A stretch of 48,947 bases of DNA from positions 1 to 48,947 of the forward strand of contig CAZOJY010000011.1 in the NCBI GenBank assembly GCA_964580235.1, in the 5' to 3' direction. The position numbers and the translations under genes are program-made. The notes under the pieces were generated by a model. The model was not told the origin of the DNA. It made no database searches and saw nothing but the letters and a program-made list of their open reading frames with translations. This DNA is from G020348385 sp964580235 (GTDB lineage Bacteria > Acidobacteriota > Aminicenantia > Aminicenantales > Aminicenantaceae). The stretch's first letter is position 1. Each line of letters opens with the position of its first letter. Below are positions 8,446 through 18,009 of this stretch, piece after piece.

Positions 8446-11400
8446 TCAAGGCTTTCTGTTTAATCCGGAGAGACGCCTCTTGGCATCGCGGACTTCGGAA
8501 ATGTTCGAATCCGCATTGAACCAAAGGGCGATAAATTTATTGTAGTTCTCTTCGGCCCTGGCTTTATCGCCCATTTGCTGGTAAATCCGTCCGAGCATGT
8601 AAAAGCTCTTGGCGTAGATGCCGCCGAAGTACAGCCGGCCTGTTGTCAGAAGAGTTATTTTTTTGTACTGTTCAACGGCTTTATCAAGATCCCCGGAACG
8701 ATAATAAGCCAGCGCCAACGAGTCCATGTAAAGGGCATGGTTATTTTGGATATGCCCCTCAATCAATATAGAACATCCAGATGGCAGGAGAGCCAGCGCC
8801 GTCTCCAGATGATCGATCGCCTCAGGGTATTTTTTCCGGTCCAGTTCTATCATGCCCATCAGATGATGGTACCGCCTGATTTCCTTTTGATGAGCCCAGC
8901 CTTCTATGGCGGTTTTGAGTTCGCCGGCTGTTCGCTGGGCTTTGGATCGGGATCTCATCGCAAGGTAGGTCAATCCTTTGTAATGCAACGCCAGTCTCTG
9001 TAAATCCTGTCTTTGTGCCTGAGCTCCCAAATCCCACGCCTTATTGAACTCTCTCAATGCTTCCTGGTAGCGGCCTGATGCCATCAGACGATAGCCCAAT
9101 ATCGAACGGGCCTGGGATTCTACCCATTGGAGCCCGATATTTTGACAGAACGAAACGATGCTTCGGAGTTGTGCTATCGTATCCCTGAAGCGTCCTTGAG
9201 TGAGGTACAAATTCGCAAGTCCATGATGCCCTATATAAGGACCCGCAGGTTCTTTATCTTCAGTGGCTTTCTGGTACTCTTTTTGGGCTTCGATAAAGGC
9301 TCCGGTGAAAGTATCGTAAACACCCTTCAGATAAAAAGTCTGCCAGTTTTTAGGAGCTAAGGGAACAGCGATATCCAGTTCGGCCTTGGCGATATGAAAT
9401 TGCCGTTGACACATGTAGTTGAAGACTAGATAGAGATGGATCAAGGGATGATTGGAGACATTTTCTAAATAATATCTTAAAACATCTTCTGCTTCTTTAT
9501 ATAAGCCCTTTTTCATGTCAACATCCGCAAGCGCGAAGTAAGTGCCGATGAATTCCGACCCAGACTCTTTGCCTGCTTCATAATAAAATTGAGCTTGATC
9601 CAATTCATCTATTTCATCATAAATTGTGCCGAGGTTCTGGTTTCCTGAAGTATCGCCAGGATATAGCTCGAGCAATTTCGTGTAGGCGTCTATGGCCAAG
9701 TCATAGGATTCTTCAGACTCGCGGTAATAATCACCCTGGATTAAATACAGCTCCTTTTCAGACAGCCGTTCACTCAAATCCAGGGCTTTTTGTATGAATT
9801 CCTTTCGCTGAGGGGAAAGGCCCAAATTCCCGTAACTCACCGATAAGGATCTGTAGGCCATCGCAAACTCGGGATCGATGGCCGCGGCCTTTTCCATCAG
9901 CGTGATGCTCTGCCGGTATTCCCCTTCGTGGTGCTTTTTTCTCCCCTCCACATAGTAGGCATAAGCCTCCAGAGATGACGTGGTAATTTGGCTGACCTCC
10001 CGGTCCAAATCGTCGGCAAGTTCGGCAGCCGTGAGATCAAATCGGCCCTTGATTTTTTTCGTCAGCCTGTCCACCATTGCAAAGATGTTTTTTTCTCCGG
10101 CCCCTTCTTCCGAATCAGAAGCGACGGTCTTATCCCTCCGGACATCCAACAGGTTCACATGGATCCGTATCGTCTCCCCTGCTTTGGCATAATCTCCCAA
10201 AAGGATATGATTGATCCCTCCCCGAGCTGCCACCTGCCTCAACACATCCGAGGAATAGGTTTTCGCATTGAGCTGATTCAATTCCTTCAGAATCTGGAAC
10301 AGCCTTTCGCTGCTCAGGACATCGACGTACTTAGACTGATTAAGATCGGCGATCAAGGAATCTGTGATCATTTCCCTCCAGTGGTCTAATCCAGGATCAC
10401 CCGTGTTGTTTTTGAAGTACATTATCGCCAGCGACGGCTTTCCCTCTGGAATGGAGATGCCCTTTTTGAGAAAAAGCTGCCAGACAAGCACGACCGCGAC
10501 GATCACTCCAGCGGCAATCACCCCCGGAATGAAGAGTTTTTGGAGGTCGAATTTAACGGTTATTTCTCTTGATGTGGAGGGTCTTCTTTCAGGAACAGCC
10601 CGTTCGACCGTGGAAATTCCGGATTCGACTTTATCCAAATCCACAAAAAGGTCCTCTGCGCTCTGGTATCGTTTTTCTCTGTCTTTCTCCAGGCATTTGA
10701 GAATCAAACGGTTTAGGTCCTCCGGAACCTGGGGGTTATACTCCTTCGGGCCTTTGATTGGACCGGCCATGTGTTTGGTGGCGAGACTCAGCGGGATATC
10801 TTCCTCAAAAGGCAGCCTGTTGGCCAGCATTTCATAAAGGATCAGTCCGACCGAATAGATATCCGATCGCTGGTCGATATCTTTGGCTTCAGCCTGCTCT
10901 GGTGACATGTAAACACGTGTGCCGATTATTTCACCTGGCTTGGTGATGTCCTCTGTTTTAAGAGAACGGGCAATCCCAAAATCCATGATCCTCACGTTCC
11001 CGAATTCATCGATCATGATGTTCTGGGGTTTGAGATCCCGGTGCACGATCCCTAATTTGTGCGCTTCGGTAAGGCCCTCGCAGATCTGTTTGGCCGTAAA
11101 CACAGCTTTTCCGACGGTGAACTGCCCCATTCTTTTCATCGAGCTCTTCAAATCCTCACCCGAGACATACTCCATAGTGATGTAACGGATCCCTTTTTTT
11201 GTCCCGATATCATACATCCGGCAGACATTTTTGTGGGATATTTGGCGGGCGGTTTTGAGCTCTTTCCGGAAGCGCCGGATCATTTTTTCGTCGGCTGCGA
11301 GCTCGGGCCGGATGAGTTTGAGGGCGACCTTCTCATCGATTTCCGTATCCAGGGCTTTGTAAACACGGCCCATGCCCCCTGTTCCCAGCTCCTCGACGAT

Positions 11401-11805
11401 CTGGTATCTGCCTGCAAAAGTGGTTCCCGTTGTCAGCTCGTCGGTCGGGGATTCTATGGTTTTGGTGAGATCTGGGGATTTTTCCTCTGGTTCGTCATCC
11501 TGCTCGGCAGCTGGCTCGTCATCTGGTTCTTCTTCCACATTGGGAGAAGGTTCGAAGCTGATTTCGGGAGGAGGTTCGGGTACAAATTCAACTGGAGGTT
11601 TTTGTTCATGGCGTTTCAGAATGATCATATTGGCGCATTGGCCGCAGTAGATCGCATCGATTGGATTCTCATAGCCGCATTCGGGGCATTTCGCGGTTTG
11701 AAGTTTTTTTTCAGCCGGTTTTTTTGCCTGGGGCCTTTTCCTGGAAGGTTTTTTCGAAGCAGGTTTTTTTTTCGTGAGCTTTTTTTTCATAGATTCTTTC
11801 TTCAT
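8446..11805 (-). CDS. Membrane Ser/Thr protein kinase with zinc ribbon, FlgO/TolB-N-like domain and TPR tail
   Basis: About 1119 residues. In order: a Lys/Pro-rich basic N-terminus; a zinc ribbon (CPECGYENP...CGQC, residues ~40-58); an acidic linker; a PknB-type kinase domain (~133-390) with GTGGMGRVYK glycine loop, VALK lysine, HRDLKPQN catalytic loop, DFGIARS and the SPEQ activation-segment signature; one transmembrane helix (~425-446); a FlgO/TolB-N-like alpha/beta domain (PSLAIMYFKNNTGDPGLDHW...); then about ten TPRs to the end. All catalytic residues are present, so it should be active. With the kinase inside, the TPR part would face the periplasm and could sense or scaffold. The start at 11805 (ATG, GAGGA just upstream) is preferred over the TTG at 11817; ATG at 11790 is also possible. 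Confidence 0.9.
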   Translation of the reverse strand: MKKESMKKKLTKKKPASKKPSRKRPQAKKPAEKKLQTAKCPECGYENPIDAIYCGQCANMIILKRHEQKPPVEFVPEPPPEISFEPSPNVEEEPDDEPAAEQDDEPEEKSPDLTKTIESPTDELTTGTTFAGRYQIVEELGTGGMGRVYKALDTEIDEKVALKLIRPELAADEKMIRRFRKELKTARQISHKNVCRMYDIGTKKGIRYITMEYVSGEDLKSSMKRMGQFTVGKAVFTAKQICEGLTEAHKLGIVHRDLKPQNIMIDEFGNVRIMDFGIARSLKTEDITKPGEIIGTRVYMSPEQAEAKDIDQRSDIYSVGLILYEMLANRLPFEEDIPLSLATKHMAGPIKGPKEYNPQVPEDLNRLILKCLEKDREKRYQSAEDLFVDLDKVESGISTVERAVPERRPSTSREITVKFDLQKLFIPGVIAAGVIVAVVLVWQLFLKKGISIPEGKPSLAIMYFKNNTGDPGLDHWREMITDSLIADLNQSKYVDVLSSERLFQILKELNQLNAKTYSSDVLRQVAARGGINHILLGDYAKAGETIRIHVNLLDVRRDKTVASDSEEGAGEKNIFAMVDRLTKKIKGRFDLTAAELADDLDREVSQITTSSLEAYAYYVEGRKKHHEGEYRQSITLMEKAAAIDPEFAMAYRSLSVSYGNLGLSPQRKEFIQKALDLSERLSEKELYLIQGDYYRESEESYDLAIDAYTKLLELYPGDTSGNQNLGTIYDEIDELDQAQFYYEAGKESGSEFIGTYFALADVDMKKGLYKEAEDVLRYYLENVSNHPLIHLYLVFNYMCQRQFHIAKAELDIAVPLAPKNWQTFYLKGVYDTFTGAFIEAQKEYQKATEDKEPAGPYIGHHGLANLYLTQGRFRDTIAQLRSIVSFCQNIGLQWVESQARSILGYRLMASGRYQEALREFNKAWDLGAQAQRQDLQRLALHYKGLTYLAMRSRSKAQRTAGELKTAIEGWAHQKEIRRYHHLMGMIELDRKKYPEAIDHLETALALLPSGCSILIEGHIQNNHALYMDSLALAYYRSGDLDKAVEQYKKITLLTTGRLYFGGIYAKSFYMLGRIYQQMGDKARAEENYNKFIALWFNADSNISEVRDAKRRLSGLNRKP

Positions 11806-11980
11806 TGTCCTCGGCAAAATAATGAACTATTGCAGCTGTCTTTATTAGTCGTATGAATGACTGTCCCTTTTTATTTCGATAAAAGAATATCAAGCCGACA
11901 AAAAAAATGCAATATGGAAAAATAGCGAATCCTACCTTTTTTGAGTTCGATTTTGTGATATAATTTTTAAGGTGTCCAGA

Positions 11981-12382
11981 ATGACAAACTTAAAAATTAA
12001 TAAGGAAAGATTAAAAAATCTCTGCCAAAAATATAATATTCAATTGATAATTTTACATGGTTCATATGCAACGGGCAATGAAGAGGGAAAAAGTGACATA
12101 GACATAGGCATTCTTGGCCGGGAAAAGCTTGATCTAAATAACCAACTTAATATTTTAAATGATTTCAGCGAAGTATTTGGCGACAAATTTGATCCAGTCT
12201 TTCTAAACGGCGCCGAGCCTCTTATCAGCTATCAGGTGGCAATCCATGGGAAACCTCTATTCGAAGAAACAGAAGGGATATTTCAGCGCTTCAGGATTCA
12301 AGCTGTTGCCAGATACATGGATTCAAAGAAGTTTCGAAACATGGAAAAATTATATCTGAAGCGGGCGATCGGAAAAACATAA
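11981..12382 (+). CDS. mntA: MntA-type minimal nucleotidyltransferase antitoxin
   Basis: 133 residues with the MNT signature GSx10DxD: G27-S28 of HGSYATG followed by D39-I-D41, the metal-binding pair. In HepT-MntA modules this enzyme transfers AMP to a tyrosine of the HepT toxin and neutralises it. Start at ATG 11981, with AAGGTG 6 nt upstream; the GTG at 11972 overlaps that site. Four bases separate it from hepT, so the two are coupled. The DNA is clearly more AT-rich than the flanking kinase and propeller genes, consistent with horizontal transfer. Confidence 0.9.
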   Translation: MTNLKINKERLKNLCQKYNIQLIILHGSYATGNEEGKSDIDIGILGREKLDLNNQLNILNDFSEVFGDKFDPVFLNGAEPLISYQVAIHGKPLFEETEGIFQRFRIQAVARYMDSKKFRNMEKLYLKRAIGKT

Positions 12383-12385
12383 GTT

Positions 12386-12814
12386 ATGATTGATTCAGAT
12401 TTGGTGCGGAGAAAGCTTGCCCGATTAAATATGTATCTCGATAAGCTCAAGCCTATTGCTAATTATACATTTAACGAATACATATCTGATTTTTATAAAA
12501 AAACTTCTACAGAACGGTTGATTCAGTTAATAGTGGAGTGCGCCTCCGACATCAACAGTCATGTGGTTTTGGAGTCAGGACAGCGGCCCCCTGAAGATTA
12601 TACTTCATCCTTTATAAGAGCAGCGGAAGCAGGGCTTATTACTCATGAGCTGGCCAGCAAACTTAAAGGTTCTGGGGGGATGCGGAATATCATCGTCCAT
12701 GAATACATGGATATAAATGACAGAAAAATTTATGAGATTTTGCCAACAGCCATATCTGATTATAAAGAATATATCCGTCAAGTGGATGACTTTTTAGACA
12801 GGCTAGAGGAATAA
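12386..12814 (+). CDS. hepT: HepT-type HEPN ribonuclease toxin
   Basis: 142 residues, all-helical, with the HEPN active-site motif RX4HXY: R100, H105 and Y107 in MRNIIVHEY. HepT proteins are RNases that cleave RNA/tRNA when freed from MntA; the motif tyrosine region is the site of AMPylation in characterised modules. It starts 3 bp after the mntA stop. It converges on the cassette 1 propeller gene, and the 28-bp gap holds a GGGGACGGTTCT-type repeat. Confidence 0.9.
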   Translation: MIDSDLVRRKLARLNMYLDKLKPIANYTFNEYISDFYKKTSTERLIQLIVECASDINSHVVLESGQRPPEDYTSSFIRAAEAGLITHELASKLKGSGGMRNIIVHEYMDINDRKIYEILPTAISDYKEYIRQVDDFLDRLEE

Positions 12815-12818
12815 AAAC

Positions 12819-12835
12819 AGAACCGTCCCCTTTTT
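12819..12835. repeat. GGGGACGGTTCT-family short repeat, copy 1
   Basis: AGAACCGTCCCCTTTTT between the convergent hepT and cassette 1 propeller genes. The same core recurs at 27775, 35211, 40293 (inverted pair) and 45550, each time at the 3' end of a gene. Likely a REP-type repeat. Confidence 0.6.
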
Positions 12836-12842
12836 CGGTATG

Positions 12843-14909
12843 TTATTTATTCTCAGGGATAACGTTTTTCATCAGGAAGAGCTCGAGGATTTGGGACTGT
12901 GCCATAAAGGCGATCTGCCTGCCGTCAGGGGACCAGGAAGGGGTCAGAAAGGTTGTGCCTTCAGGGAACCCCAAATCGAGCTTCCTGGCCGAACCATCAG
13001 CAACCGACAACACGAACATAGCCGTCGGAAATCCGAGCTTATTGCGTTCTCCTGTGACAATGATGTGTTCCGCATCAGGAGACAAAGTCAAGCCGCCATT
13101 GTATTCTGAAGACACGACACGATGCTTGCCGGTTTTCATATCGATCATTTTTATTCCGGCCCAAGTCTCCGTGAAAACCAGTTTTGTGTAATCCTTTGAG
13201 AATTTGAGAGAACGCATAGGTCCCGTGCCTTTCCTCTCCTTAATGTAAATATTACGTTCAGCCCCAGTTTCTGGATTGCGTTCTACGATGCCAGGTTTAC
13301 TTTGCGCCGAGCCCTTGCGCAAATACAGAAACGACTTTCCGTCTTTGCTCCAATCCGTCCGGGTCCAAGATTCGACGGGAATCGGCCATTCCTTCCACTT
13401 TCCTGTTTGGAGATCAAGCTGACAGAGCGTTTGTTCCTTTCCCTCTCGATTATAATCCGAAAGGCTGAGTCCGCTGCCATCTGGCAGCCAGCGCAGGTCA
13501 TGAATCGCCAAAGGCGTTTTATTCTTGGTCGCATTAGGAAATTCCTGTGGTTCACCTCCATCGGCAGACATGACGACAATCTTACTTCCGCCATTTAACT
13601 TATCGAACGACACGAAAGCCAGATGTTTGCCGTCCGGTGACCAGGAAGGACAGACATTGCCCCCTGTGGGTGAGTATTCAATCTGCCGAGGTTTTTCTTT
13701 TAATTCAAGGCTGTCGGGATCGATCGAAACCGTGAATAGGTCTTGCACCAAAAAGGAACTATTATATGCAAGCCCATTTTTTGTCCAGTTGAGCAAATTG
13801 AAGTTTCCTTCTTTTATAAAAAAGGGCTCACCTGCAGGTTTTCCATCCTTGACACCGATACCCCAAAGAGCCATCCGGCCATGTCTTTGGCTTAAAAACA
13901 CAATGTGCTTTCCATCAGGAGACCAGCGAGGCGATCTCTCATTAGCCGGGTGATCGCTCAACACTCGGAGAGAGGAACCATCCGTGCCGATAGTATAAAT
14001 GTCAAATTTTCCTTGTGGATTTTTATCATGGAATACGACAAAACGCCCGTCTGGTGAAACATCCACGGATAATTGCATAGGTCCATTCACTGTGTGCAAT
14101 TTTTTAAAGGATCCCCCTGATAAAGGGATAAAACCCAGAATACCGGACTTGTTAGGAGATTCTAACCCTGTCAGTATTGCGCTTCTATCAGGCAACCAGG
14201 CGATTGGCACGGGATACCCCTCCTTCGTATTTTCCACACGGAAAAGAGCGCGCGTATTGCCTTCCAGATCAGTGACAGCGATTTCAGCGGGCCCGTGTTC
14301 CCTACCGGGAGAAAAATCGCGCACGAATACTATTTCTTTCCCATCCGGAGACCATCTGGCACTGTAGATTCCTGGATCCCCTTTTTCCCAGGTGTATTGG
14401 GTGATGTTATCCAACCTTTTGCTCGCAAGATCGTACACATAGATATTCTGGCCTTTGAAGTCATCTCGAATTATCAACACTTTAGTTCCATCAGGAGAGA
14501 TCATCCTGGCTTGTGAAGCATTTGGCCCTTCCAATATTTTCAGACTGGAAATCTCAGCAGGGGCAACTGTTTGTAGCGCAGCGAGCCGCTCGCGGGCAGC
14601 AGCCACCTGTTTAGCCTGTCCGGCATAGTTTTTCAAGACCTTCTCATAAGCTTTGATCGCCTCGGTGTTTCCCAGTTTTTCATAACAAAGCCCGATGTGG
14701 AGCTGGGCATCGGCAGCGATTTCTTTTCTATCGCCAAATTTTTCGATGATTTGGGAATAAATCCCGATGGCTTTCTGTAGGTCGCCATCCACTTCTTCTG
14801 CATACAATCCTGCTTGGTAAAGCTGTTCGGCACTATGCTGTATACTTCCTTGGAACACAAAAACCAGACCTAAAACCATTAATGCCCAAAAAAATCGTTT
14901 CGATCTCAT
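12843..14909 (-). CDS. Cassette 1 secreted TPR + PD40 (TolB-like) propeller protein
   Basis: 688 residues. A signal peptide (FFWALMVLGLVFVFQGS) is followed by a TPR unit (~26-120: AEQLYQAGLY, GDLQKAI, AQLHIGLCYEKLG) and a PD40/TolB-like propeller with recurring WSPDGK blades to the C-terminus, which ends LFLMKNVIPENK. There is no lipobox Cys, so it should be a soluble periplasmic or surface protein. Last gene of cassette 1; the 107-bp gap after the RR holds an 11-bp repeat array and its own TATATT (-10) at 14947-14952, so it probably has a private promoter. The ribosome site is GGAGGAGG. The TPR half is closest to cassette 6, but the propeller half is closest to cassette 5. Ligand unknown. 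Confidence 0.85.
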   Translation of the reverse strand: MRSKRFFWALMVLGLVFVFQGSIQHSAEQLYQAGLYAEEVDGDLQKAIGIYSQIIEKFGDRKEIAADAQLHIGLCYEKLGNTEAIKAYEKVLKNYAGQAKQVAAARERLAALQTVAPAEISSLKILEGPNASQARMISPDGTKVLIIRDDFKGQNIYVYDLASKRLDNITQYTWEKGDPGIYSARWSPDGKEIVFVRDFSPGREHGPAEIAVTDLEGNTRALFRVENTKEGYPVPIAWLPDRSAILTGLESPNKSGILGFIPLSGGSFKKLHTVNGPMQLSVDVSPDGRFVVFHDKNPQGKFDIYTIGTDGSSLRVLSDHPANERSPRWSPDGKHIVFLSQRHGRMALWGIGVKDGKPAGEPFFIKEGNFNLLNWTKNGLAYNSSFLVQDLFTVSIDPDSLELKEKPRQIEYSPTGGNVCPSWSPDGKHLAFVSFDKLNGGSKIVVMSADGGEPQEFPNATKNKTPLAIHDLRWLPDGSGLSLSDYNREGKEQTLCQLDLQTGKWKEWPIPVESWTRTDWSKDGKSFLYLRKGSAQSKPGIVERNPETGAERNIYIKERKGTGPMRSLKFSKDYTKLVFTETWAGIKMIDMKTGKHRVVSSEYNGGLTLSPDAEHIIVTGERNKLGFPTAMFVLSVADGSARKLDLGFPEGTTFLTPSWSPDGRQIAFMAQSQILELFLMKNVIPENK

Positions 14910-14962
14910 GATGTTTCCTCCTCCATTTTTTTTCTCATCGGGAGGAAATATAAAACAATCCT

Positions 14963-15017
14963 TTGTGATGTGAATGACGTTTCCATAACACTATCATGAC
15001 GTTTTCGTGAAACCTTC
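14963..15017 (-). promoter_or_regulatory. Cassette 1 response-regulator box array (5 x 11 bp)
   Basis: In-phase 11-mers start at 14963 (weak), 14974, 14985, 14996 and 15007 on the plus strand. The best units are ATGACGTTTCC (14974) and ATGACGTTTTC (14996). The array ends at the first base of the RR stop codon. On the minus strand TATATT (14947-14952) begins 21 nt below the 14974 edge. Spacing of 11 bp is the geometry of OmpR/PhoB-family binding sites; binding by the cassette RR is inferred. Confidence 0.55.
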
Positions 15018-15697
15018 TATCCTGTAAATTTATACCCAACACCCCTTACTCCGATGATATGTTCCGGCAATGCAGGGTCATCCTCGATTTTTTTCCTTAG
15101 TTCAGCGATGTGCTTGTCCACTGTCCGGGGCTGGATGTAGACATCCTTTCCCCACACCTCATCTAGGATGGTATCCCTACTTATCACCTGACCCTTGTTT
15201 TTAACCAGGAAGTGAAGCAGAGAAAACTCCAGCGCTGTTAAAAATACAGGTCGTCCCCCCTTTTTCATTTCGTACCTTTTAAAATCCACTTTCACTTCGC
15301 CGAATTTATATTCATCGATTGCCTGCTGAACCTGCTTCGATCTCCTCAATAAGGCTTTCACTCTAGCTAAAAGCTCCCGCGGGCTGAAGGGTTTTGTGAC
15401 ATAATCGTCGGCTCCCAGTTCCAATCCCAGGACCTTGTCGATCTCCTGGCTTTTGGCTGTCAGCATCAATATCGGGATAGTGATACCGGCCTGCCGCAAT
15501 TGTTTGCACACCTCGAATCCATCCATGCGAGGAAGCATGATGTCCAGTATAATGAGATCGAAGTTGCTCTCCTTGGCCATGGAAAATCCTTTTTCGCCAT
15601 CGATGGCACTTTCGACCTCATACCCCTCCAGTCTGAGATTATCTTCCAGAACCATCAGGATGGCTTCTTCGTCTTCGACGATCAATATTTTTGCCAT
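15017..15697 (-). CDS. Cassette 1 OmpR/PhoB-family response regulator
   Basis: 226 residues. Receiver domain with the acidic pair in VEDE, phospho-acceptor D52 (LILDIMLP) and the conserved Lys of VTKPF. The C-terminal winged helix ends RGVGYKF, and its recognition-helix segment is RTVDKHIAELRKK. All phosphotransfer residues are intact. It follows the kinase gene by 5 bp and precedes its propeller gene. Pairs best with the cassette 6 RR. It should activate or repress from the 11-bp array that begins at its own stop codon. Confidence 0.93.
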   Translation of the reverse strand: MAKILIVEDEEAILMVLEDNLRLEGYEVESAIDGEKGFSMAKESNFDLIILDIMLPRMDGFEVCKQLRQAGITIPILMLTAKSQEIDKVLGLELGADDYVTKPFSPRELLARVKALLRRSKQVQQAIDEYKFGEVKVDFKRYEMKKGGRPVFLTALEFSLLHFLVKNKGQVISRDTILDEVWGKDVYIQPRTVDKHIAELRKKIEDDPALPEHIIGVRGVGYKFTG

Positions 15698-15702
15698 TTC
15701 CT

Positions 15703-17829
15703 TTATCCTTTGTGCGGATCGTTAGGGAGTTTCACCGTGAAAACGCTCCCCTTCCCGGGCTCGCTTTCCACCTGGATGCTCCCTCGGTGAGCCTCGACGA
15801 TCTGTTTGACCAGCGTCAGCCCAAGGCCGCTTCCTTTGACCGTCCTCCTCAACTCATCCCCGCCACGGTAAAACCTGTCGAATATTTTGTCCATTTCTTC
15901 CTTTCTGATTCCGAGGCCGAAATCCATCACCTGGATAACCACACTGCGCTCTTCATTGAAGGCTCGCAGGATGACTTTTTTCGATTCCCCGGAGTACTTC
16001 ACGGCATTGTCGATCAGGTTGTTGACAGCCTGTGTAATCGCTGCCCCATCGGCCATGATGGGAGGCAGGGTTTCCTCTATCTCGGTTTCTATTTTGATCC
16101 CCACATTTCCCAGCCTGTCTTGGGTCGTAGACACGATGTTTCGAAGCACATGTGTCAACTCCACTCTTTCGAATATGAACTTTCTTTTTCCTTCCTCCAT
16201 CTTGGCAAAACTCAGGATATTCTCGGTCAGCAGGGAGAGCCTCTCGGATTGTTCGAGAAGCACATCATAGTACCTCTGTCGCCGCTCTTCCGACGGCACC
16301 CGGCCCGCATGAAGCATTTCAGCAATCTGCCTAATCGAGGTCAGAGGGCTTTTGAACTCATGGGATACCGTCGAGACAAAATCCGACTTCATCCGCGAAA
16401 GCTCCATCTCCCGGGTGAGCGCCCGAATAGTCAATATCAAGCCGAAAATCAGTATCCCCGCTATCAGGACAAACATATAAAAATAAACGCCTCGCCGGGA
16501 CGTCAGGAAGGCATCGAGAATCCGGGGATCAGCCTGGTAGAATTCCAAAGTCCAATCTGGAAAATTCCCGATAAAATCCGATTTTATTGTGAGAGATCCG
16601 GATAGGTTGTCTGAGGATGCCAAAACAATGTTCCCATCTTCACGACGGACGATCCACCCAGATTCTTCGGATAAAACCAAATCCTTCATCATTCCAGGCA
16701 GCAGACTTCCAGCAAGATATTCTTCATTCACGAGAAAGCCCCATATATCATTTCCAGTAGGATTCTTCTCCGGAAAACAGGCCCAATATCCGTTCGATCC
16801 TATGTCTACGGAAAACCTTCCGTTCTGTTTAGAGGAACTTTTTTCAGCAATTAAAGCCTCCAACTCTCTTTCGGTCAGGGCATTTTGCTGAAACAAGAGG
16901 AGTCTTTCCGTTTCCTCAATTTCGACGTTTTCCCTATCCTTCAACTCTCGAAAAGAATTGGCAATGGATTTAAAACGATCCGAGGAAGGCTCCTGTGACA
17001 GAATGCCGGAGATGGATTCCTTTACGCGATCGGAATAGAAGCGATAGGGCTCCTTTTCCGGCGACCATTTGCCCTCGACAAGTTCCCGGTACAATTCCAT
17101 AAGGGATTCAAGAGCCTTGTTCGGATCTTTCATCGCCAAATGCAGTGTGCCGATCTCCATCCCGGCCACCAATCCCAACGGGATCCCCTCCATGACCTGG
17201 ACCTTGCTGTATCGATCCATGATGGTCCGGTACGATTCTATGGCTTCTGGGAATTGCCCGGATTTTTTCTGGACACGCGCGATCTTCCTCAACAGATCGG
17301 CCTGGATATGGAGGTCAGAAACTGCTTTCAAAGCTCGTTGGTAAAGGGTTAAAGCTCGTTCATAATCCTGGCTTTGAAACTCCAGCGTTTCTCCCTGGTG
17401 ACGCATTCGATCGACCGATGGGTCAGGAGGAGGGAGGCTCTGAGGATCTAAATCCTCTTTCATGCGATAAAGAAGCGAAACACCGACAAATCGGATGTAT
17501 CGGTCTTTTTGGATGGAAAAAACCTCCTTTATCAAGGGATGGGACGTTTTGAGATCTTCCAGCTGTCGGGTTTTTTCGGCGGGATTGGCCATATTCATCC
17601 CATAGACAAAGTCTTTAAAGGCCACTTCTGAAGCGGTCAGATTTTTATCGACATTCTTACAGATCTCCTGGGCCAACCTCCAATGGGTATCAATTCTGTT
17701 TTTTTCCAGGAGCGCCCGGTCGTTCTGAACGCCGCGAAAGGCCAGATATCCCAAGAGCAAGCTGGGCAGGACGATGCCGAACAAAAAAAGAAGAGCGATC
17801 CTTGTCCTTTTAGGCATCGTTGATTTCAT
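15703..17829 (-). CDS. Cassette 1 sensor histidine kinase with extracytoplasmic TPR-like sensor
   Basis: 708 residues. TM helix ~11-32; extracytoplasmic region ~33-447 containing two TPR-like helix pairs (~147-208: YERALTLYQRAL, LLRKIARVQKKSG) followed by EGIPLGLVA, the G(I/V)P motif shared by all five complete kinases; a second TM ~448-470; HisKA with phospho-His ~490 (VSHEFKSPLT); and HATPase with N box (NNLIDNAVKYS), G1 (DFGLGI) and G2 (GSGLGLTLVK). G1 has Phe where the family usually has Lys or His. No HAMP domain is seen. The start at 17829 is ATG; the upstream TTG gives only two more residues, and no Shine-Dalgarno is visible. First gene of the HK-RR unit. Confidence 0.92.
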   Translation of the reverse strand: MKSTMPKRTRIALLFLFGIVLPSLLLGYLAFRGVQNDRALLEKNRIDTHWRLAQEICKNVDKNLTASEVAFKDFVYGMNMANPAEKTRQLEDLKTSHPLIKEVFSIQKDRYIRFVGVSLLYRMKEDLDPQSLPPPDPSVDRMRHQGETLEFQSQDYERALTLYQRALKAVSDLHIQADLLRKIARVQKKSGQFPEAIESYRTIMDRYSKVQVMEGIPLGLVAGMEIGTLHLAMKDPNKALESLMELYRELVEGKWSPEKEPYRFYSDRVKESISGILSQEPSSDRFKSIANSFRELKDRENVEIEETERLLLFQQNALTERELEALIAEKSSSKQNGRFSVDIGSNGYWACFPEKNPTGNDIWGFLVNEEYLAGSLLPGMMKDLVLSEESGWIVRREDGNIVLASSDNLSGSLTIKSDFIGNFPDWTLEFYQADPRILDAFLTSRRGVYFYMFVLIAGILIFGLILTIRALTREMELSRMKSDFVSTVSHEFKSPLTSIRQIAEMLHAGRVPSEERRQRYYDVLLEQSERLSLLTENILSFAKMEEGKRKFIFERVELTHVLRNIVSTTQDRLGNVGIKIETEIEETLPPIMADGAAITQAVNNLIDNAVKYSGESKKVILRAFNEERSVVIQVMDFGLGIRKEEMDKIFDRFYRGGDELRRTVKGSGLGLTLVKQIVEAHRGSIQVESEPGKGSVFTVKLPNDPHKG

Positions 17830-17975
17830 CGACAAAATGCAAAGAATATGACTCAGCCCAAGAATGCTTTTGGAATTTTAAAAAACTCCATGACGAAAAA
17901 CAAGCTGATAATGTCTTGCTCAACGAAAACAATCTAACAGACAGATAGCCAGGGCTCTATGAACCTTTGACTACA

Positions 17976-17997
17976 ATTGTGTGAAGATTGTGCGAAG
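17976..17997 (-). promoter_or_regulatory. 11-bp direct repeat upstream of cassette 1 kinase
   Basis: ATTGTGTGAAG at 17976 is repeated directly as ATTGTGCGAAG at 17987 (10 of 11 bases identical). It lies 147 bp before the kinase start. A matching -10 at the spacing seen in other cassettes is not clear, so assignment to the kinase promoter is tentative. A similar pair lies at 19378-19399, on the far side of the ATPase gene. Confidence 0.45.
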
Positions 17998-18009
17998 AGT
18001 GGTCAAATA

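Noticed and set aside
11059..11856. 265-residue plus-strand ORF rich in Phe and Gly
   Set aside because: Antisense to the kinase glycine loop, the acidic linker and the Lys-rich N-terminus; the Phe-rich character is the complement of Lys/Glu codons.
15691..16605. 304-residue plus-strand ORF
   Set aside because: Opposite frame of the HATPase/HisKA region of the cassette 1 kinase; no ribosome site or known motif.
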